Positions 57,448-64,000 of a stretch of 64,000 bases of DNA are shown piece after piece. The notes beneath the pieces are model-generated. The model was not told where the DNA came from. It saw only the letters and a program-made list of their open reading frames with translations, and made no database searches. Source of the DNA: an uncultured Bacteroidales bacterium (GTDB taxonomy: Bacteria > Bacteroidota > Bacteroidia > Bacteroidales > Bacteroidaceae); the NCBI GenBank assembly GCA_945833885.1, contig CAMAFY010000001.1, positions 248,001 through 312,000 of the forward strand. Reading direction: 5' to 3'. Each line of letters starts with the position of its first letter. The first letter of the stretch is position 1. The translations under genes and the position numbers were made by a program.

Positions 57448-58041
57448 TTACTGTCCAAGAAGTTTTTGTGCAGCCTTTTTGGTGGCGTTGTTCACGGCTT
57501 CATTTGCCTTTTGTGCAGCCTTTTCAGCGGTTTCGTTCACCTTGTTCTCCACTTCTTGCTTGGCATCTTGCTTCACTTCTTCCGCTTTTTGCTTGGCAGC
57601 ATCCTTTACAGCCTCAGCATCAGCCTTGACAGCGTCAGCAGCAGCATTGGCATTATCCTCAACAGTAGTAGGAAGATTTGAGATAGTGTTCACAAGTTGA
57701 CCGATAGTAGCACCGTTCTTTGCAACCTCTTCTACCTTCTGCTTGTTTTCCTCATACCACTTTTGGATTTGGAGAACTTGGGCTTTTGCGGCTTCCACAT
57801 CGCCACCTTCCACGAATTTCTCCACTTTTTCCTGAAGTTTCTTCAAACCATCCTCTACGGCTTCAGCGTCTCCGCTTTCAAGGGCTTTGGAAACATCCTC
57901 GAGATTAGTGACGACAGACTCGTCAACAATGGTATCAATCGCTTCGGTGACGACTTCTGCGGGCTCAGGCTTCGTGGAATTACCACAAGAAACCATGCTT
58001 AAGGCAACTACGCCCATGGCAAACATGATAATTTTTTTCAT
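57448..58041 (-). CDS. Helical lipoprotein of unknown function
   Basis: 197 aa. Signal with lipobox SMVSC (Cys19) ending MKKIIMFAMGVVALSMVSC, so it is a lipoprotein. The mature part is Ala/Lys/Glu-rich and predicted almost entirely helical, with coiled-coil-like heptads (about 45-115) and long runs of A/K/E/V repeats (about 130-195), resembling LEA-like low-complexity helices. No catalytic motif. Probably envelope-located structural or stress-related protein; this is inference from composition. Confidence 0.65.
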   Translation of the reverse strand: MKKIIMFAMGVVALSMVSCGNSTKPEPAEVVTEAIDTIVDESVVTNLEDVSKALESGDAEAVEDGLKKLQEKVEKFVEGGDVEAAKAQVLQIQKWYEENKQKVEEVAKNGATIGQLVNTISNLPTTVEDNANAAADAVKADAEAVKDAAKQKAEEVKQDAKQEVENKVNETAEKAAQKANEAVNNATKKAAQKLLGQ

Positions 58042-58121
58042 AAGATTCTGATAAATTGTTAATTGTTTTATAGGTGGGGAATGGAATCCCTTGTCATTTT
58101 TTTTGATAAAATATAGTATTT

Positions 58122-59039
58122 ATGTGGTTCTTAATGGCCTTGTGTTCAGCACTTTTTCTTGGATTTTACGACGTTGCAAAGAAATCAAGCCTGCGGGAGA
58201 ACGCCGTTATACCTGTGCTTTTTCTCAACACCTTTGTATCATCTTTGCTTTTCCTCCCTGTTATTATTGGAAGTAGTCAAGGTTATATCAGTTTTGACAG
58301 CCTATTCTATGTTCCCAAGGGGGAGATTTCATGGCACGGATGGGTGGTACTGAAGGCTTTGCTTGTTTTGAGTTCGTGGATATGTGGCTATTTCGCCATA
58401 AAGCATCTGCCATTGACGCTGGCGGGGCCCATTAATGCTACACGACCTGTGATGGTTGTTGTGGGAGCGCTCCTGATTTTCGGTGAACGACTCAACGCCT
58501 GGCAGTGGGCGGGTGTTGTGATTGCCGTTATTGCTTTCTGGCTTTTAAGTCGAAGCGGCAAGCGCGAAGGCATCGATTTCAAGCATAATCTATGGATTCT
58601 TCTCCTTGTGTGTGCAGCAATCCTGGGAGCCTGTAGCGGTTTGTATGACAAGTTTCTGATGGGAAGTATCGGTTTACCGGCATTCTTTGTCCAAAGTTGG
58701 TTTAATATTTATCAGACAATAGTAATGCTTTTATTGTTGTGTATATGGCGATGGTGGCAAAGTCGCTCTGACATTTCGCGCCGTGAGATCTTCAAATGGC
58801 GGTGGTCGATATTGTGCATCTCCCTATTTCTCTGTATAGCAGATGCCTGTTATTTCCACGCTTTGGCGTATAATGATGCGCTCATAGCGGTAGTTTCAAT
58901 GACTCGCCGCGGCAGTGTGCTGGTAAGTTTCGCCTTTGGGGCACTCTTCCTGCATGAAAAAGGCATCGGAAACAAGGCTTTCGACCTTCTTCTTGTCCTG
59001 CTCAGTATGCTCTGTCTCTGCATAGGTGCAGTCGCGTAG
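58122..59039 (+). CDS. EamA/DMT-family transporter
   Basis: 305 aa with ten hydrophobic helices in two EamA repeats: the first at about 1-145 (PLTLAGPINATRPVMVVVGALLIFGE ends the repeat) and the second at about 160-300 (AYNDALIAVVSMTRRGSVLVSFAFGALFLHE). The conserved Pro/Gly-rich helix ends fit drug/metabolite exporters. Substrate not predictable. Followed by a strong terminator. Confidence 0.88.
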   Translation: MWFLMALCSALFLGFYDVAKKSSLRENAVIPVLFLNTFVSSLLFLPVIIGSSQGYISFDSLFYVPKGEISWHGWVVLKALLVLSSWICGYFAIKHLPLTLAGPINATRPVMVVVGALLIFGERLNAWQWAGVVIAVIAFWLLSRSGKREGIDFKHNLWILLLVCAAILGACSGLYDKFLMGSIGLPAFFVQSWFNIYQTIVMLLLLCIWRWWQSRSDISRREIFKWRWSILCISLFLCIADACYFHALAYNDALIAVVSMTRRGSVLVSFAFGALFLHEKGIGNKAFDLLLVLLSMLCLCIGAVA

Positions 59040-59081
59040 TACAAGCCTTTTCCTGCTGATGAGCAGGTAAATATAATAGAA

Positions 59082-59149
59082 AGACGGACTTTATGTCGGA
59101 AAGTTTCCCTTTATTTAGTTACAGGGCTCCGATAAAGTCCGTCTTTTTT
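59082..59149 (+). terminator. Terminator after the EamA transporter
   Basis: AGACGGACTTTA (59082-59093) pairs with TAAAGTCCGTCT (59133-59144), extended inward by TCGGA/TCCGA, then TTTTT. The 309-base gap 59040-59348 otherwise contains only weak inverted repeats near 59280-59340. Confidence 0.85.
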
Positions 59150-59348
59150 GTTTGTTGTATTGTGTTTTCACCACATATTTCCCAACTGAATAGAATTGAT
59201 GCGTATGGAAGGCATGGCTACATTCAATATAAATGTTGGAACAATATGTTTGGAGAATTGTGAAACAGAGCGGATAAATCCATTCACTTGACACTCTTGC
59301 ATCAATCCGTTGAGTGGATTTAACCGGGCTTTTCAAAGTGTCAGGACC

Positions 59349-61802
59349 TTATTGGACAGTCAATTTACCATTGACAATATATAGTCCACGTCGAGTTGCT
59401 TTGGTGATGCGTCGGCCCTGAAGGTCGTAGATAGCGTCGGATTGGTGGGATTCAACGACAGTCTTGTCAATGTTTGTCGACATATTTCCAAAAACAAGCG
59501 TCTTCGGTTCGCTCCAATCACTGGTATTTCCTTCTACATCCACTGCTTGAACCTGGTAACTGCATAGGCAGTCGTCGGGAAGTCCTGTGACTTCGTAGCG
59601 TGTTTCCTTGAGGCCCTTGATGGTTTTCTTCTCAACACGCTGCACACGACAAGGGGCGGAAGCGCTGTTTTCTTCGGAGTTGAAGATGTCCTCTGCAATG
59701 AAATCGCCATCATAGAATGCAAGGCTGTAGAGGTAGAAACGTGAATTCTTCACATCCGATGCCTCGGAGGAAATCTTGATGCGATACTCACCATCGGGAA
59801 GATCTCTCAACGTTATCACACCTGTTCCATTGTTCAAAGTGGTGGAAACCGTCCGATCCTCATCGTCAACAACGGTAAGGACAAGATCTACATCCGCACC
59901 TTTATCATCATAAGGTTTGCCGTTGTATGCAAGTGTAAGGGCGCCACTTACAACCTTCATCTGGGGAGAAATCAGGTAGCCACGCGTTCCTGTACTGCCA
60001 ATCTTCAGACGTCCATTCTCAAAATACACCTTAACGCCTTCCCAACCCTTGTTGCTCATGTAGTCGTTCAACACTGATCCTTTGTCAGTGTACGAACCAT
60101 TCTCAAAGTCCTTGAAGTCTTCTGCAAGGATTTTCGCCTCTTCCGGATCAAAGAATTCCTTTTCGATGGTGGTTGTAAGCAACAGATTGTAGGTGGCATC
60201 GGCGTCAGCAATGGGAGACCATACGGCGGTAAAACCATTGGATGTCACGTCTTCCACTTCTAATGTAGGCGGAACTTCCACGAAAACTTTTTCTCCACCC
60301 ATGAATTTGAACGAAATCTTGCCCTTGCCCTTGCCGGGATAATCCTCGCTGATATCCGTGATCGGCTTGTGCATGAGCCGTTCATTGTCGATGTTCATAT
60401 TGTAGAGCGTTGCGCTGGGCGTGGACTTATCGGTGAATTCTGTCACATTCATGAGCCCGGGGAACGGGTCTCCCTGTAATCCGCTGTCTTTTTCATTAGA
60501 GTTATTGTCCGCATGGAAGATGGTGATACGTTGGCGCGACCCATTGACATTTACCTGATTGTTATTCCAAATCTGGTAGTCATAGTCGACGTGCATAATG
60601 AGCATTCCGTGCCCGGGAGCGTATGCGTCCCATCCTGTCTGCTGAACATTGTAAAGCATATAATACTCTGATGGAACAGCATCATTGTATACAATATAAG
60701 CCACAGGCTCGTCGTCAATGGCAGGCATATCCTTGATTGTGGCCCCTTCGCTCAGCACTGTGGGTTCAAGCCATCCGCAAAACTTGCGTTCGTAGGCAGT
60801 ATATCCGCAGGGAATGCTTCCGTTGGCATTGTAACAACCACGGTCCATAATACTCCAAACATTCATGCCAAAGTTCACATAGTTGATATCATAGACGTCA
60901 GGAAGGTCGAGACTATGACCGAATTCATGGCAGAAAGTTCCGATACCATCTATTTCTTTTCCATAAGAACCGTTGAGTTCGTTAAGGACAAGATACTTGT
61001 TTACCCGGGTATCGTCCAAATCGAGGGCACCGGGACCATCGTTGAAGTTATAATCGTGAGCGTCTGACAGGAACCACTGATGCGGCCAAATGTTCTGGGA
61101 ATTGCTGCTCTGTGCCTCACCATATCCGGCATAGATGACAGTCACCATTTCGGCTTCTCCATCGCCATCCCAGTCATAGTCTGCGAAATTGATGCCTTGT
61201 TCATGTGCTGCTTGGCATGCATCCGCCACCATTTCTCCGGCGTGAGCGTCTTGACCTGTGGAATTGTTCTTGCCATAATAACTCATGCTGTTAGGCATAG
61301 TGATTGGACCCACAACGTCAAAGTCCACTTCAAACTGGCCGTATGACTGGGCAAGGAAGTAGTCTTTTACGGAACCGATGTGTCCGTTTTCAGAAAATCC
61401 CTTCTTGTTCATCTGGTCATCCATACGCTCACGTGAGGCAGTATAACTGAGATCGCTGAAGTCTACAAGCAGAACAAGCGACTTTTTCTTACCTTTCAGG
61501 TCGAGTGTCGTGCCGTCTTGTGTTGGCAAACGTTGCATGACAGCCCTGCGACTGTTCGACAGACTGCGGCGTTGTGTGAATTCTTCCTCGGACATGGGAC
61601 GGAAATTCATGTTCTCATCGGCAAGCAGACGCTCGCCAGTCTCTACATTGATGAAGAAATGGAACCATTCGTCTCCGACCTGTCTGACGGAAATGGTCGT
61701 TCCGTCAGGTTGTGTTACCGTAAATACCGTAGATTTTGCCGGGACTGCCCAGAGGGATGCCATTGAAATCATTCCGGCGAGGAATGTGAATAGACGTTTC
61801 AT
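59349..61802 (-). CDS. Secreted M6 family metalloprotease
   Basis: 817 aa from the ATG ending at 61802, which gives a signal peptide (LFTFLAGMISMASLWAVPA); the longer upstream start would hide it. Zinc site FCHEFGHSLDLPDVYD with HEFGH at 292-296. After the protease come Ig-like or fibronectin-type regions (about 515-780: VTSNGFTAVWSPIADADATY, LPDDCLCSYQVQAVDVEG). It ends in the short tail IYDLQGRRITKATRRGLYI, shared with the other M6 protease and the sus amylase. Secreted protease, substrate unknown. Confidence 0.9.
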   Translation of the reverse strand: MKRLFTFLAGMISMASLWAVPAKSTVFTVTQPDGTTISVRQVGDEWFHFFINVETGERLLADENMNFRPMSEEEFTQRRSLSNSRRAVMQRLPTQDGTTLDLKGKKKSLVLLVDFSDLSYTASRERMDDQMNKKGFSENGHIGSVKDYFLAQSYGQFEVDFDVVGPITMPNSMSYYGKNNSTGQDAHAGEMVADACQAAHEQGINFADYDWDGDGEAEMVTVIYAGYGEAQSSNSQNIWPHQWFLSDAHDYNFNDGPGALDLDDTRVNKYLVLNELNGSYGKEIDGIGTFCHEFGHSLDLPDVYDINYVNFGMNVWSIMDRGCYNANGSIPCGYTAYERKFCGWLEPTVLSEGATIKDMPAIDDEPVAYIVYNDAVPSEYYMLYNVQQTGWDAYAPGHGMLIMHVDYDYQIWNNNQVNVNGSRQRITIFHADNNSNEKDSGLQGDPFPGLMNVTEFTDKSTPSATLYNMNIDNERLMHKPITDISEDYPGKGKGKISFKFMGGEKVFVEVPPTLEVEDVTSNGFTAVWSPIADADATYNLLLTTTIEKEFFDPEEAKILAEDFKDFENGSYTDKGSVLNDYMSNKGWEGVKVYFENGRLKIGSTGTRGYLISPQMKVVSGALTLAYNGKPYDDKGADVDLVLTVVDDEDRTVSTTLNNGTGVITLRDLPDGEYRIKISSEASDVKNSRFYLYSLAFYDGDFIAEDIFNSEENSASAPCRVQRVEKKTIKGLKETRYEVTGLPDDCLCSYQVQAVDVEGNTSDWSEPKTLVFGNMSTNIDKTVVESHQSDAIYDLQGRRITKATRRGLYIVNGKLTVQ

Positions 61803-62016
61803 CTTCTGTTTGTCGTTATGGATTAAGTTGTGGATAAATAAGAAAAGTGTTGTCATTTTTGAAGTATATCACGGGAAAGACGCACTTTTCCTATTGTTTG
61901 ATGATAAATTTGCTTTTCTGTTAAAGAGGGCATCAAGAATTCTTCCATATAGGAAAGCCAAAGAAAACACAACTTGAACATTGTCCGGCGTAATTGTCGA
62001 TGCCTACTTTTTATAT

Positions 62017-62664
62017 TTATTTTTTTGAAGCCTTTTCTGGAATATCCTTAGGAAAATTCACAATAATGGTGTCATATCCTAAAGCCTTAAAGAGAACTTT
62101 CATCTGTTTTTCCGCTCCTAACTGTGCTGTCTTCAGGTTTTGCACTGTCAAAGCACGGGCTTTCATGGCCTTTTGCGCTTCTTCGTAGAGTTCCTGCTTG
62201 GTCTCCGCGTTGAAAGTCCCCTCCTCATAGAACGTCTTTGTACGGGCTTCGTCGATGAAATGTTCGTCAAGAATCTTCACGTTTGGCAGGTTCAAACGGA
62301 CAGTCTTTCCGTGTGAAACAAACCAGTCGTCTCCGAATTCCTCGGTATCCAATCCTATGCGTATGGTGCCATAATATATGCGTACCAGATGGCGATCACC
62401 AAGCATTCGGCTCTCATGACGCTCCGCCATCTCTTCACAATTCACACTGAGCAATTCCCATTGTCCAATGTTTTTGATGGCAATGATCTCCTCCGGCGTT
62501 TCTTCGATGGCGACATTCTGTTCCACGGCCACCATAGGTCCGAACACATTAAGTTTGTGTAACAATGCCAGAGTTCCCCATGCCATAAGCACCACCGCAA
62601 TGAAAATGGCGGTGAAACGCAGGTGTCTGAATGGCCAAATAAGGATTCTGAAAAGAATGTTCAT
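62017..62664 (-). CDS. DUF4230 protein, membrane-anchored
   Basis: 215 aa with one N-terminal transmembrane helix (about 12-38) and a DUF4230 domain: NIGQWELLSVNCEEM, VRLNLPNVKILDEHFIDEARTKTF and a C-terminal Ala-rich helix ending near LGYDTIIVNFP. The function of DUF4230 is unknown. It begins 18 bases after the second DUF4230 gene, so the two form an operon. The pair may form a hetero-complex in the envelope (inference). Confidence 0.75.
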   Translation of the reverse strand: MNILFRILIWPFRHLRFTAIFIAVVLMAWGTLALLHKLNVFGPMVAVEQNVAIEETPEEIIAIKNIGQWELLSVNCEEMAERHESRMLGDRHLVRIYYGTIRIGLDTEEFGDDWFVSHGKTVRLNLPNVKILDEHFIDEARTKTFYEEGTFNAETKQELYEEAQKAMKARALTVQNLKTAQLGAEKQMKVLFKALGYDTIIVNFPKDIPEKASKK

Positions 62665-62682
62665 GGGAGAATCTGGGAAAAA

Positions 62683-63393
62683 TCATTTCAAAGGCTGGCG
62701 TTCGATATGGTCAAAGTGGGTCAAATGACGGATATCTTCTTCGCTGTAGTCCTTGCGATAGCGTATCATTATGTTGTGAGCGTCGAAACCCATCTTCATC
62801 ATTATCGGCACAAGTATGCGTGCGCAGTCCTTCCGACTTTGTTCAATGATACCAAAATTGTTGATATGCTTGACAATGGAGTCCTCGCCCTGTGCGGTAA
62901 GTTCCGAAATCTCTTCTTCACTGAATTTTGTGCGCGTCATGGAGATATACTGGCGAGTCTTGCTGTGATCAACCTTGGAGGCTGTGACATCCACCTTAGG
63001 GTCGGGTAGGGTGATGATGCACATTGAATCAGCAATAAGGACGTTCCTTTCGGAAAATTCAGAGAAATCTACATAAGCCTTCAAAGTTACATCGATTGGA
63101 ATCGCCACCTTTCGTGTTCCGGGAACGGGGATATCAAGAAGTTTTCCGCCGAAACGGGTATTGTCACTATAGAGGATTATCTTGTGAATTTCGTATTCTG
63201 TGGTGTAGAGTTTGCTCTGTTGGCGAACTGCTGTTACAAGTGTTTTCTGCCGTTCGACCATGGACATTTGCTGTGAACTGTCAGCAGCCTCACTCACTGC
63301 AATCTCTTCTGTATTGTTGGATTTGCGGGTGTCACAGGCATTTGTCATAAGCAGGATGAACAGCCAAAAGACGATATAAAACAGTCGTACCAT
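62683..63393 (-). CDS. DUF4230 lipoprotein
   Basis: 236 aa from the ATG ending at 63393; lipobox MTNAC near residue 20 (LFILLMTNAC). A -7 box at 63408-63415 places the RNA start about 9 bases before this ATG and excludes the longer start at 63420. The DUF4230 part is recognisable (YTTEYEIHKIILYSDNT, ITLPDPKVDVTASKVDHSKT). First gene of the DUF4230 pair; paralogue of the downstream gene but anchored by lipid instead of a helix. Confidence 0.7.
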   Translation of the reverse strand: MVRLFYIVFWLFILLMTNACDTRKSNNTEEIAVSEAADSSQQMSMVERQKTLVTAVRQQSKLYTTEYEIHKIILYSDNTRFGGKLLDIPVPGTRKVAIPIDVTLKAYVDFSEFSERNVLIADSMCIITLPDPKVDVTASKVDHSKTRQYISMTRTKFSEEEISELTAQGEDSIVKHINNFGIIEQSRKDCARILVPIMMKMGFDAHNIMIRYRKDYSEEDIRHLTHFDHIERQPLK

Positions 63394-63407
63394 GCTTGAT
63401 TTTCTTG

Positions 63408-63415
63408 CAAAATTA
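63408..63415 (-). promoter_or_regulatory. -7 box for the DUF4230 pair
   Basis: TAATTTTG on the minus strand, 15 bases before the ATG. Divergent partner of the box at 63439-63446. Confidence 0.55.
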
Positions 63416-63438
63416 GTCATTACGTTTGAAACTTTGCT

Positions 63439-63446
63439 TATCTTTG
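63439..63446 (+). promoter_or_regulatory. -7 box for the DUF4738-type lipoprotein
   Basis: TATCTTTG matches TAnnTTTG, 26 bases before the ATG at 63472. Divergent from the DUF4230 box. Confidence 0.55.
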
Positions 63447-63471
63447 CACATATTTTTCGACAAAAACGCTT

Positions 63472-64000
63472 ATGAAAAGGTCCAATATTGTTTTTTCGAC
63501 ATCGAGTATTCTATTTTTTTCTTCCGTTCTTTTTACAGCATGTGGCAACAAGACGGATGGAAATCCCAGTACTCTTGACACTACGCTCTACGAACTTGCA
63601 CAGGAAGAGGGGCCTGGGCATGATGACCCACGCACACTTCCGGCAGTGAACGTTGACTTCGGAGGTAAACACTACGTCACAACCGTCAGCATTAGCCCCA
63701 GCGACTCATTGCCAATGGTCAAGGATTCCTACGACGACCCTTACAAAGACAATGAGGCAAAGGTGAAAGTGACCGTTGATGGTGCCGTACTTATTGATAA
63801 GGTTTGGGGCAAAGTCGATTTTTTGTCGGCGGTTGGTAGCGATGTAGATTTGAAAAATCAAATCTTTTGTGGCATTGCCTTCGACAAGATTTCCAATAAC
63901 GGCATTGTTTTCCGCGCACAGTTGGCCGCCCCGGGTGACGTGGAAGGTGGAACATCCTTCTATGTTATTTATCCTTTAGACGGAAGTACGCCCGTCATTG
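63472..64000 (+). CDS. DUF4738-type lipoprotein (3' end outside window)
   Basis: First 176 codons only; the gene runs off the window. Lipoprotein signal with lipobox LFTAC (about Cys24). The mature part (HYVTTVSISPSDSLPMVKD, then VKVTVDGAVLIDKVWGKVDF and GIVFRAQLAAPGDVEGGTSF) looks like the Bacteroidales DUF4738 family, whose function is unknown. Divergently transcribed from the DUF4230 pair, which is a similar class of envelope protein. Confidence 0.6.
   Translation, partial: MKRSNIVFSTSSILFFSSVLFTACGNKTDGNPSTLDTTLYELAQEEGPGHDDPRTLPAVNVDFGGKHYVTTVSISPSDSLPMVKDSYDDPYKDNEAKVKVTVDGAVLIDKVWGKVDFLSAVGSDVDLKNQIFCGIAFDKISNNGIVFRAQLAAPGDVEGGTSFYVIYPLDGSTPVI

Overview
The window is chromosomal DNA from a Bacteroidales bacterium, most likely a Prevotella-type member of the Prevotellaceae. 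Several things point there. There is a starch locus in the order susB-C-D-E-F-amylase. A PorE-like type IX secretion protein is present, along with DUF4468, DUF4230 and DUF4738-type proteins. Many genes carry the Bacteroidetes -7 promoter box TAnnTTTG about 10 to 80 bases before the start codon. I see no rRNA, tRNA, insertion sequence, prophage or CRISPR array.

Layout. 1-5000: end of a PPi-dependent phosphofructokinase, a membrane-anchored GH25 lysozyme, rpe-nrnA, and a TPR-type protein of unknown role. 5100-18500: S9 peptidase, HD-domain protein, ispE, a cytoplasmic GH13 amylase-like enzyme, fabD, a secreted M6 metalloprotease, a four-helix membrane protein, a Gfo/Idh/MocA oxidoreductase, a GH25-MORN fusion and a YeiH-type transporter. 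18800-26200: GH20 hexosaminidase with a Cys/Lys-rich tail, trmD, DUF4468 and the PorE-like OmpA protein. 26600-31500: nagA, then etfB-etfA-acyl-CoA dehydrogenase. 32500-44600: the sus starch locus. 44800-59000: OmpA porin-like protein, nanA, an aspartic-protease-like protein without its catalytic Asp, rlmD with an unknown downstream gene, thioesterase, aroB, a Gate-domain membrane protein, a small PAS protein, a metallophosphoesterase, a lipoprotein and an EamA transporter. 59300-64000: a second M6 metalloprotease, a DUF4230 pair and the start of a DUF4738-type lipoprotein.

How the genes fit together. The sus locus should bind starch at the surface, import malto-oligosaccharides and hydrolyse them. 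The cytoplasmic GH13 enzyme, ribulose-phosphate epimerase and PPi-phosphofructokinase sit in central sugar metabolism. GH20, NagA and NanA indicate use of host or microbial amino sugars and sialic acid. Three exported proteins (both M6 proteases and the sus amylase) share a short C-terminal motif, G-R-[RK] followed by G-[LM]-Y-I-x-[DN]-G, which may be a sorting tail; a PorE-like protein is encoded in the same window.

The most unusual signal is a family of intergenic arrays. At four separate places (15372-15452, 23008-23088, 31758-31838, 46313-46393) four near-palindromic 15-bp cores (consensus AAASWNCSGNWSTTT) repeat with an exact 22-bp period and 7-bp non-conserved spacers. They occur only between genes. 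I do not recognise them as a described element.
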